Below, piece after piece: positions 13,281-19,350 of a stretch of DNA of 21,033 nt. Every line of letters starts with the position of its first letter. The first letter of the stretch is position 1. The stretch is from Candidatus Uhrbacteria bacterium (lineage in GTDB: Bacteria; Patescibacteriota; Patescibacteriia; 2-12-FULL-60-25), in contig SICT01000010.1 of the NCBI GenBank assembly GCA_009691315.1, positions 1-21,033 on the forward strand, read 5' to 3'. The notes beneath the pieces are model-generated. The model was not told where the DNA came from. It worked only from the letters and a program-made list of their open reading frames with translations, and did not search any database. The translations under genes were made by a program, and so were the position numbers.

Positions 13281-14600
13281 ATGCAGAGCTTTATCAAAGA
13301 TTTTTCAACGTTGATCGGTCAAGCCGTTACGATTCAGGGGTGGGCCTATAATGTTCGTTCCAGCGGGTCGATTGCGTTTTTGCAGATGCGGGATGGGTCG
13401 GGATTTACGCAGGCGGTGGTCGTAAAGTCGAATGTGGATGAGGTGTCATGGGCCGTGGCTTCGTCAGCGACCATCGAATCATCCATGATCGTGACGGGTA
13501 TGGTTACCAAACATCCAAAGCAAGAAGGGGTGTATGAATTGCAGGCAACGCAGGTCGAACTGATCCAGCGGGCGGAAGAATATCCGATTGGAAAAAAAGA
13601 ACATGGGCCGGATTTTTTGTTTGACAATCGTGATTTGTACCTTCGTTCAAAAACTCCATGGGCTGTGTTGCGCATTCGTGATCGCGTGTATTTTTCTATT
13701 GAACAATTTTTTCACGAACAAGGATTTATTCGTTTTGACACCCCGATCATTCAACCGACAAGCTGCGAAGACACCACGCAATTGTTTACAGTGAACTATT
13801 ACGACACACCAGGATATCTGTCGCAGTCAGGTCAACTTTACGGAGAAGCGGGGATCATGTCGTTTGGCAAAGTGTATGATTTTGGTCCAGTGTTTCGTGC
13901 GGAAAAAAGTAAAACGCGCCATCATCTTTCTGAACTGTGGATGATGGATGCAGAGATGGCATTTTTTGATCAAGCGATGAACATGGATCTGCAGGAGAAA
14001 ATGATTAAGCGCATCGTGAAAGATCTGCTTGGGCAGTGTGTCGAAGAATTAAAAATTTTGGAACGCGACACGACGATTCTTCAACGTCTCGTCCATGAGC
14101 CGTTTGTTCGTTTGACTCACGCAGAGGCGAAAAAAATTCTCAAAGAAGAAAACTTGATCACCAAAGAAACCTTTGATGACACATATTGGCAGGATGATAT
14201 GTCAACGGAAGAGGAGATTGCACTGGGAAATAAATTTCAATTGCCTGTGTTTGTCCAGGATTATCCGGCGGAGATTAAATCGTTTTACATGAAACGATTC
14301 ACTGACAAAGATGGGGTTGTTCGTGCACGCTGTGCAGATTTGATCGCGCCAGAAGAAGGTCGTGAGATCATCGGTGGGAGTCAGCGTGAAGAAGATTATG
14401 AGCTATTGAAAAAAGAAATCATCGACCGTCACTATCCATTACAACAATACGAGTGGTACTTGAATACGCGCAAATACGGAAGCGTTATGCACAGCGGCTT
14501 TGGTTTGGGTCTTGAGCGCACCGTGCGTTGGCTGTGCGGCGTTCATCACGTCAGAGAAACCATTCCATTTCCGCGACTCCTCAATCGCATGGAGCCCTGA
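13281..14600 (+). CDS. asnS: Asparaginyl-tRNA synthetase
   Basis: 439 aa from ATG 13281; a GTG 24 bases upstream is less likely because it lies in the repeat element. Class IIb synthetase: N-terminal OB-fold (QGWAYNVRSSGSIAFLQMRDG), catalytic core with FDTPIIQPTSCEDTTQLF, YLSQSGQLYGEA, the motif 2 region VFRAEKSKTRHHLSELWMMDAE, and motif 3 GFGLGLERTVRW near the end. The FRAEKSxTxRHLxE pattern separates it from AspRS (FRxEDxRxDR), present 2 kb downstream. Having both enzymes means Asn-tRNA can be made directly. The SQSGQLY and EKS patterns look closer to archaeal-type AsnRS than to the E. coli type; this is an impression. There is no SD. Confidence 0.92.
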   Translation: MQSFIKDFSTLIGQAVTIQGWAYNVRSSGSIAFLQMRDGSGFTQAVVVKSNVDEVSWAVASSATIESSMIVTGMVTKHPKQEGVYELQATQVELIQRAEEYPIGKKEHGPDFLFDNRDLYLRSKTPWAVLRIRDRVYFSIEQFFHEQGFIRFDTPIIQPTSCEDTTQLFTVNYYDTPGYLSQSGQLYGEAGIMSFGKVYDFGPVFRAEKSKTRHHLSELWMMDAEMAFFDQAMNMDLQEKMIKRIVKDLLGQCVEELKILERDTTILQRLVHEPFVRLTHAEAKKILKEENLITKETFDDTYWQDDMSTEEEIALGNKFQLPVFVQDYPAEIKSFYMKRFTDKDGVVRARCADLIAPEEGREIIGGSQREEDYELLKKEIIDRHYPLQQYEWYLNTRKYGSVMHSGFGLGLERTVRWLCGVHHVRETIPFPRLLNRMEP

Positions 14601-14611
14601 AATTTTCAGAT

Positions 14612-14713
14612 CCCCCTCTTAACATAAGAGGGGCTAGGGGAGTTAAAAATGCATGAATGAATTCAGCCCTTGTTTGTAACTCCTCTCGATCTCCTCTTAG
14701 GCTAAGAGGAGAG
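14612..14713. repeat. Double-hairpin inverted-repeat element, copy C
   Basis: Left hairpin CCCCTCTTA/TAAGAGGGG (about 14613-14633), then CTAGGGGAGTTA. Right arm TAACTCCTCTCGATCTCCTC then hairpin CTCCTCTTA/TAAGAGGAG (14691-14711). It lies between asnS and the membrane-anchored gene. Confidence 0.8.
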
Positions 14714-14746
14714 GTCTATCAGATGAACAGCAAGAATTAGCAAATA

Positions 14747-14755
14747 TGCTATACT
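14747..14755 (+). promoter_or_regulatory. Extended -10 promoter
   Basis: TGC-TATACT: TG at 14747-14748 and TATACT at 14750-14755; no good -35. The start near 14762 is about 3 bases before ATG 14765, so the message would be almost leaderless. Confidence 0.55.
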
Positions 14756-14764
14756 CTTCTCGTT

Positions 14765-15337
14765 ATGCCATCTCTTGTGGAAAACCATTCAGCTACGTGG
14801 ATTAAAGTTTGGATTGGGCTTGGAGGCTTCGCTTTTTTTCTTTTTTTGATTATTCCAGCCACGCTGGGAAGTGCTGTGCTGAAAGATCGTTTGCGTTTTG
14901 TGCAGTGCCAGAATGGTCAACGAAAGGATTGTGGCGGCTCGGCCATTTGGGCCATGTATGATTGGAACTTATCAACCGTCTCTTCGACACAGAATGTTGT
15001 GAGTGGAGACTCGAATCAAGCGACAACCGAGCCACGTATCGAGTCTGTGTCAATTACGAATGCCACCTATGATGGAGCGTATTATCGCGTAGAAATAGGG
15101 ACGCAGGCGGAAGTGATTGCCCATGTGACGAATGTGAAAAGTGTGACGATGTATTTAAATACCATTGTTAAAGATAAGCCGGTACACAAGCGCATAACCA
15201 GTTTGGAGCTACAAAAAGACGGAAGCTATAGAGGCACCTTCCTTGTTTCCCCAGGCTTGAAAGCTGAGTTAGAATTAGAGGCGGTTGATCCCATCGGCCA
15301 CGCAACCTCCTTAGGCATTCGTGTTGCCGCAAAATAG
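14765..15337 (+). CDS. Membrane-anchored extracytoplasmic protein, unrecognised
   Basis: 190 aa. One membrane segment at about residues 13-38 (WIKVWIGLGGFAFFLFLIIP) with a short N-terminus, then about 150 residues probably outside. The outer part has CQNGQRKDC, which could form a disulfide, and from residue 90 a beta-rich stretch (IESVSITNATYDGAYYRVEIG ... GSYRGTFLVSPGLKAELELEAVDPIGH). Alternating strands with a VDPxGH turn suggest an Ig-like or other beta-sandwich domain, which is inference. The gene has its own extended -10 promoter and is followed 39 bases later by aspS, so it may be the first gene of the aspS-scpA-scpB-carboxypeptidase unit. Confidence 0.65.
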   Translation: MPSLVENHSATWIKVWIGLGGFAFFLFLIIPATLGSAVLKDRLRFVQCQNGQRKDCGGSAIWAMYDWNLSTVSSTQNVVSGDSNQATTEPRIESVSITNATYDGAYYRVEIGTQAEVIAHVTNVKSVTMYLNTIVKDKPVHKRITSLELQKDGSYRGTFLVSPGLKAELELEAVDPIGHATSLGIRVAAK

Positions 15338-15348
15338 TTTGACGTTTC

Positions 15349-15376
15349 ATGATCCATGATCCATGATTCATGATCT
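15349..15376. repeat. Four tandem 7-bp ATGATCC-like repeats before aspS
   Basis: Units start at 15349, 15356, 15363 and 15370 (ATGATCC, ATGATCC, ATGATTC, ATGATCT) and the next ATG at 15377 is the aspS start. The array takes the place of an SD and puts decoy ATGs in all three frames. Confidence 0.8.
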
Positions 15377-16771
15377 ATGTCGAGAACGATGAATTGTGAG
15401 ACGGTTGGCTTGATTGGCCAGACCGTGGTGTTAAAAGGTTGGGTGCACGGCCGGCGCGATATGGGAAAACTTGGTTTTATTGACTTGCGTGATCGTTCTG
15501 GACTCGTGCAGGTTGTTTTGGTTCCGGCGGAATTGTCTGAACGAGGAAAAGAAGCTATGAAAGAACTGCGTTCGGAATATTGTGTGATGATTGAAGGTGT
15601 GGTGCAGAAGCGGGGAGAGAAACAAGTTAACAATGATCTGCCGACCGGGATGGTTGAAGTGCTGGCAAAAGATGTGGAGATTTTGAATGCGGCCAAGACC
15701 CCGCCGTTTGATGTGACGGCAGATACAAGTCCGATTAACGAGGAGGTTCGTTTGAAGTATCGCTATCTGGATTTGCGATCTGAACGCTTGCAAAAGAATC
15801 TGCAGTTACGTAACGCCTTCATTCAAGGGTGTCGAAATTTTTTGCTTGCGGAAAAGTTTATTGAAATTGAAACGCCTTATCTTACCAAGGCGACGCCGGA
15901 AGGTTCGCGTGATTTTGTTGTACCAGCACGTTTGCAACCAGGAAAATTTTTCGCCCTGCCTCAGTCACCCCAGCAATACAAACAACTTTTAATGGTTGCT
16001 GGTTTCGAACGGTATTTTCAACTTGCGCGGGCATTTCGTGATGAAGATCCGCGTGCTGACCGTGGCTTTGAGCATACGCAAGTTGATATTGAGATGAGTT
16101 TTGTTGATCAAGAGGATGTGATGCATCACGTCGAGGCCATGATCACTCAAACCGTTGAATCACTTGGTTATACTATCAAACAAAAACCATTCCCGCGGAT
16201 TACCTACGCTGAATCGATGGCAAAATATGGAGCGGATAAGTTCGATCTACGAACAGAGGAAGAGAAGAAGCGGGGTATCCTTGCCTATGCCTGGGTTGTT
16301 GATTTTCCATTTTTCGAGAAGACTGAAGATGGAGGCTGGACGTTTACGCACAATCCTTTCTCTATGCCTAAGCCGGAATTCCTTGCCGATCACCTTGCAG
16401 GAGGCAATGTCGAAAATATTCTCACCACGCAATACGATCTCGTCTGTAATGGGTATGAGTCTGGCGGTGGGAGCATTCGCGCACATGATCCAGAAATTTT
16501 GAAAGCGACCTATAAAATTATGGGTTATTCCGATGATGAAATTGAGCAATCGGTTGGACATATGCTGGAAGCGTTTGGATATGGTACGCCTCCTCATGGA
16601 GGGATTGCGCTTGGGGTAGAACGCAATATTATGAATCTGACCGGTGAGTCGTATTTGCGGGAAGTTCAAGCGTTCCCAATGACTGGTTCTGCTAATACAG
16701 CTGTTATGGATGCGCCGAGCGAATTACCAAAGAAGACACTCGATGAATTAGGTCTCTCAATCAAAAAATGA
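15377..16771 (+). CDS. aspS: Aspartyl-tRNA synthetase lacking the GAD insertion
   Basis: 464 aa against about 590 for typical bacterial AspRS. The N-terminal OB-fold reads GWVHGRRDMGKLGFIDLRDRSG (residues 21-42). The core has LPQSPQQYKQLLMVAGFERYFQ (194-215), motif 2 ARAFRDEDPRADRGFEHTQVD (217-237) and motif 3 GGIALGVERN (about 411-420). The sequence passes from FPRITYAESMAKYGADKFDL straight to WVVDFPFFE (near 306-314), where bacterial AspRS has about 130 residues of GAD domain. Only about 14 residues bridge the gap, so this is a clean domain absence, not a frameshift. Motif 3 reads GVER rather than GLDR. It overlaps scpA by ATGA. Confidence 0.96.
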   Translation: MSRTMNCETVGLIGQTVVLKGWVHGRRDMGKLGFIDLRDRSGLVQVVLVPAELSERGKEAMKELRSEYCVMIEGVVQKRGEKQVNNDLPTGMVEVLAKDVEILNAAKTPPFDVTADTSPINEEVRLKYRYLDLRSERLQKNLQLRNAFIQGCRNFLLAEKFIEIETPYLTKATPEGSRDFVVPARLQPGKFFALPQSPQQYKQLLMVAGFERYFQLARAFRDEDPRADRGFEHTQVDIEMSFVDQEDVMHHVEAMITQTVESLGYTIKQKPFPRITYAESMAKYGADKFDLRTEEEKKRGILAYAWVVDFPFFEKTEDGGWTFTHNPFSMPKPEFLADHLAGGNVENILTTQYDLVCNGYESGGGSIRAHDPEILKATYKIMGYSDDEIEQSVGHMLEAFGYGTPPHGGIALGVERNIMNLTGESYLREVQAFPMTGSANTAVMDAPSELPKKTLDELGLSIKK

Positions 16772-17472
16772 GCTACGCCGTCCACATTGAGCAATTTGAA
16801 GGTCCATTGGATCTTTTGCTTCAGCTGATCGAATCTCAAAAACTCGACATCACTAGCGTCTCGCTCATGCAGGTGACAGAACCATTTGTCGCGCATGTGC
16901 GTGAGAAAAAAGGGCAGATTCCTCCGGAAGAGCTGGCAGATTTTTTGGTGATCGCGGCGAAACTTATTTATCTTAAGTCGCGTGCGCTTTTGCCATCGCT
17001 CACCGATCCTTCGTTAGAAGAGGGTCCTGATTTGGAGACGCAGTTGAAAATGTATAAAAAATTTGTGGACGCGGCGCATCGTTTGGGTGAGATGGTGATC
17101 GCGGGTCAATCATCCTACGGTCGGGTGCGTCGGCCCGTACGAGAATATTTTGGGGAGTTTGTGCCACCGCGTGGAGTGACGAGTGAGGTTTTGCATGATT
17201 TATATGAGCGCGTGATCCGGCGATTAGAGCCAGTCATGAAACTTCCTCAGGCAGCGATCGAACGGGTGATCACTTTAGAAGAAAAAATCGAACAACTCAC
17301 CCAGCGCATTCGTGATGGGTTACGCACATCCTTCCATAAATTTTTGGCCGAATCAGGGGATCGCAAAGAAATCGCCGTGGCTTTTCTTGCTCTGCTTGAA
17401 CTGGTGAAACAGCGCATCATTAAGGTCGAACAGAAGAATTTATTTGAAGAGATTCATCTGGAGAGAGTATAA
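16768..17472 (+). CDS. scpA: Segregation and condensation protein A
   Basis: 234 aa, normal length. Kleisin subunit that bridges the SMC ATPase and ScpB in the bacterial condensin complex. The N-terminal signature FEGPLDLLLQLIESQKLDI (residues 10-28) and DFLVIAAKLIYLKSRALLP (63-81) are diagnostic. The C-terminal winged-helix part includes FLALLELVKQRIIKVEQ (about 210-226). The start overlaps the aspS stop (ATGA), so translation is coupled. ScpB follows after 114 bases occupied by a nested cruciform, an unusual interruption since the two are often adjacent or overlapping. Confidence 0.95.
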   Translation: MSYAVHIEQFEGPLDLLLQLIESQKLDITSVSLMQVTEPFVAHVREKKGQIPPEELADFLVIAAKLIYLKSRALLPSLTDPSLEEGPDLETQLKMYKKFVDAAHRLGEMVIAGQSSYGRVRRPVREYFGEFVPPRGVTSEVLHDLYERVIRRLEPVMKLPQAAIERVITLEEKIEQLTQRIRDGLRTSFHKFLAESGDRKEIAVAFLALLELVKQRIIKVEQKNLFEEIHLERV

Positions 17473-17492
17473 TGGGCGCGCGACAAATGGCC

Positions 17493-17575
17493 GCGACGGA
17501 CAAGGCGTTCCTGTCCTGCTCTCCGCCAGCTGGCGGAGCCGCAGTCTCGCGATACACGAACGCCTTGTCCGTCGC
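17493..17575. repeat. Nested palindrome / cruciform between scpA and scpB
   Basis: Outer arms are a perfect 18-bp inverted repeat, GCGACGGACAAGGCGTTC at 17493-17510 and its complement at 17558-17575. Inside the 47-base loop is a perfect 18-bp palindrome, CTCCGCCAGCTGGCGGAG (17521-17538). No T tract follows, so it is not a simple terminator. It ends 11 bases before the scpB ATG. Confidence 0.92.
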
Positions 17576-17586
17576 TACCAATAAAC

Positions 17587-18165
17587 ATGATTACATTATC
17601 GCAAAAAATTGAAGCGATTCTTTTTACCACCGCACGCGCGCAAACGATCAAACGTTTGGCGGAGATGTGCGAAGTTAGCGTTGATGAAGTGAAGGCGGCG
17701 TTGGATGTTTTAGATGAACAATTAACCGGGAGTGCCCTTCAACTCACACGTCAGGGATCAGATATTGAGCTCGTCACGCGCCCAGAGTTGTCTGTGGTTG
17801 CGCGTTTGGCGTTGAAGGAAGAAGCGCAAGGAGAGTTGACGCGTCCTTCGCTCGAAGCGCTGGCGATCCTGGCCTATCGTGGACCACTTACCCGTCCGGA
17901 GTTAGAACAGATTCGCGGTGTGCAATGTTCACTGATCTTGCGCAATCTCATGTTACGCGGATTGGTTGAGACGCATGAAGATACACGCTTGGGTCAACCA
18001 GTGTATGCGGTGACGATTGATTTTCTCAAAACGCTTGGTGTGGATCGTCTCGAACATTTGCCCGATTTTGCCTCATTACATACGCATGGGGTCGTGGAAC
18101 AAGCGCTGGCAGAATTGCAGGAGGCCCCGGCCGTCGATGATCCAGAATCCACGCTTTTGGTTTAA
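17587..18165 (+). CDS. scpB: Segregation and condensation protein B
   Basis: 192 aa, normal length. Winged-helix dimer that binds ScpA in the SMC complex. The start region LSQKIEAILFTTARAQTIKRLAEMCEVSVDEVKAAL and the core LTRPSLEALAILAYRGPLTRPELEQIRGVQCSLILRNLMLRGLVE (about residues 86-130) are typical; the family usually reads EtLaIIAYkQPItR-eIe-iRGV. There is no SD; the start is 11 bases after the cruciform at 17493-17575, which may influence its translation. The carboxypeptidase gene follows after 5 bases. Confidence 0.94.
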   Translation: MITLSQKIEAILFTTARAQTIKRLAEMCEVSVDEVKAALDVLDEQLTGSALQLTRQGSDIELVTRPELSVVARLALKEEAQGELTRPSLEALAILAYRGPLTRPELEQIRGVQCSLILRNLMLRGLVETHEDTRLGQPVYAVTIDFLKTLGVDRLEHLPDFASLHTHGVVEQALAELQEAPAVDDPESTLLV

Positions 18166-18170
18166 CCTTT

Positions 18171-19124
18171 ATGTTCGCTGAGTCATTTATTGCTTTGGTT
18201 GGACTGCTTTCCGTACACGCGATCCAGGATCCGACGACCATCACGCTGCCGCTTCGGCAACTCCCTGTCGCAAAATATGTGGTTGTTCTTCCGGTCGGTG
18301 TGCCGATAAAAAAATCCACTGATGTGTTTGGGGTTGCCGTGACGGCCAAGGCCGCGGCCGTGCTTGATGTGGCGAGTGGACAATTATTATTTCAAAAAGA
18401 TGTAGAGAAAACGTATGCGATTGCGAGTTTGACCAAACTCGTCACGGCCATGACCTTTTTGGATAGCAAACCAAGTTTAGAAGAAGAGGTAACCATTTTA
18501 CCCGAAGATGATCCGCATCAGGGGAAAGAAGTGTTTATAAATGGGGAGCGGGTGAGTAAGCGCGACTTGTTTCGCTCGCTTTTGATCGGATCGATTAATA
18601 CGGCCGCCGAGGCTCTGGCGCGTTCGACAGGAGATCGAACCACTTTTATTCGTGCGATGAATGAAAAGGCAAAAAGCTTGGGCATGATTCACGCCTCATT
18701 TGCCGATCCCGCGGGTCTTGATCCAAACAGTCAGGCCTCTGCTCGGGATGTGGCGATTGCTCTGCAAGCAGCATTATCTTATCCGGAAATTCGAGCGGTG
18801 ACAGCCATGAACAAGGTTATGGTCCTTGGGCGCGTGAGTGGTCGATCATTTGAAATCAAAAGCACAAATCTTTTACTCAATTCATTTTTAAACAAAGCGC
18901 CCTATCAAATCTTGGTCGGAAAAACTGGTTCCTTGCCCGAAGCCGGATTTTGTTTGGCCCAAGTCACGCGCAATGCTGAAGGGAACGAGGTGATCGCCGT
19001 CGTCCTCGGCAGTGACAATCATTTCTCTCGTTTTCAAGACGCCAAAGCGCTGACCTACTGGGCGTTTGAAAATTTTAACTGGCCAAAAGTGCAGGCCAGA
19101 CTAGGACAGTTAAGTGTGAAATAA
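18171..19124 (+). CDS. D-alanyl-D-alanine carboxypeptidase (peptidase S11)
   Basis: 317 aa. Penicillin-binding serine peptidase that trims the terminal D-Ala of peptidoglycan stem peptides outside the membrane. The three active-site motifs are present: SxxK as Ser86-Leu-Thr-Lys89, SxN as Ser141-Ile-Asn143, and KTG at 251-253. ADPAGLDPNSQASARDVA (about 178-195) is also typical. The N-terminus is a short, weakly hydrophobic stretch (about residues 2-17) that could act as a signal anchor. There is no C-terminal PBP5-like domain or amphipathic helix. It starts 5 bases after scpB, so it is the last gene of the aspS unit, before the terminator at 19156. Confidence 0.93.
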   Translation: MFAESFIALVGLLSVHAIQDPTTITLPLRQLPVAKYVVVLPVGVPIKKSTDVFGVAVTAKAAAVLDVASGQLLFQKDVEKTYAIASLTKLVTAMTFLDSKPSLEEEVTILPEDDPHQGKEVFINGERVSKRDLFRSLLIGSINTAAEALARSTGDRTTFIRAMNEKAKSLGMIHASFADPAGLDPNSQASARDVAIALQAALSYPEIRAVTAMNKVMVLGRVSGRSFEIKSTNLLLNSFLNKAPYQILVGKTGSLPEAGFCLAQVTRNAEGNEVIAVVLGSDNHFSRFQDAKALTYWAFENFNWPKVQARLGQLSVK

Positions 19125-19125
19125 T

Positions 19126-19146
19126 CCTTCGACTGAGCTCAGGACA
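19126..19146. repeat. Short CTTCGACTGAGCTCAGG-type repeat
   Basis: CTTCGACTGAGCTCAGG, with GAGCTC at its centre, right after the carboxypeptidase stop. Similar motifs recur in many bacterial genomes (general knowledge). A related TTCGGCTGAGCTCAC lies inside copy A of the double-hairpin element near 5840. Confidence 0.5.
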
Positions 19147-19155
19147 TAAAAAACA

Positions 19156-19182
19156 ACCACTCGAAAATGAGTGGTAATTTTT
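19156..19182. terminator. Bidirectional terminator
   Basis: ACCACTC (19156-19162) pairs with GAGTGGT (19169-19175). AATTTTTT follows on the plus strand, and TGTTTTTT on the minus strand. It ends both the aspS unit (+) and tRNA-Met (-). Confidence 0.88.
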
Positions 19183-19184
19183 TA

Positions 19185-19258
19185 TAGCGGGGGGCGGGAT
19201 CGAACCGCCGACCTCGGGCTTATGAGTCCCGCGCTCTAACCAGCTGAGCTACCCCGCC
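19185..19258 (-). tRNA. tRNA-Met (anticodon CAT)
   Basis: 74 bases, no encoded CCA. Acceptor GGCGGGG/CCCCGCT with a terminal G-U pair, D arm GCTC/GAGC, anticodon loop CTCATAA, variable loop AGGTC, T arm GGCGG/CCGCC. The anticodon stem has an A-G mismatch next to the loop. The initiator features (C1-A72 mismatch, GGG/CCC anticodon stem) are absent, so it is an elongator tRNA-Met; a lysidine-modified tRNA-Ile is the alternative. Confidence 0.92.
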
Positions 19259-19278
19259 ATGCACCGGACGGTGCATGG
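19257..19278. repeat. Hairpin in the tRNA-Met 5' leader
   Basis: CCATGCACC (19257-19265) pairs with GGTGCATGG (19270-19278), loop GGAC. The arm includes the first two bases of tRNA-Met. Confidence 0.7.
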
Positions 19279-19322
19279 CACCGCCGCGTAACAAACACCG
19301 CCATAACAAAAACTGCGACGTG

Positions 19323-19350
19323 AGTATAACACTTTTTTTTAAACAGGCAA
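19323..19350 (-). promoter_or_regulatory. Promoter of tRNA-Met
   Basis: Minus strand TTGCCT (19345-19350), 16 bases, TATACT (19323-19328) with an extended TG. It overlaps the 3' end of the neighbouring large gene; start about 19316, leaving a leader of about 58 bases. Confidence 0.5.

Noticed and set aside
5747..14713. CRISPR array or terminators as the explanation for the double-hairpin repeats
   Set aside because: There are only three dispersed copies with variable centres, no regular spacers, and no T tracts after the hairpins.
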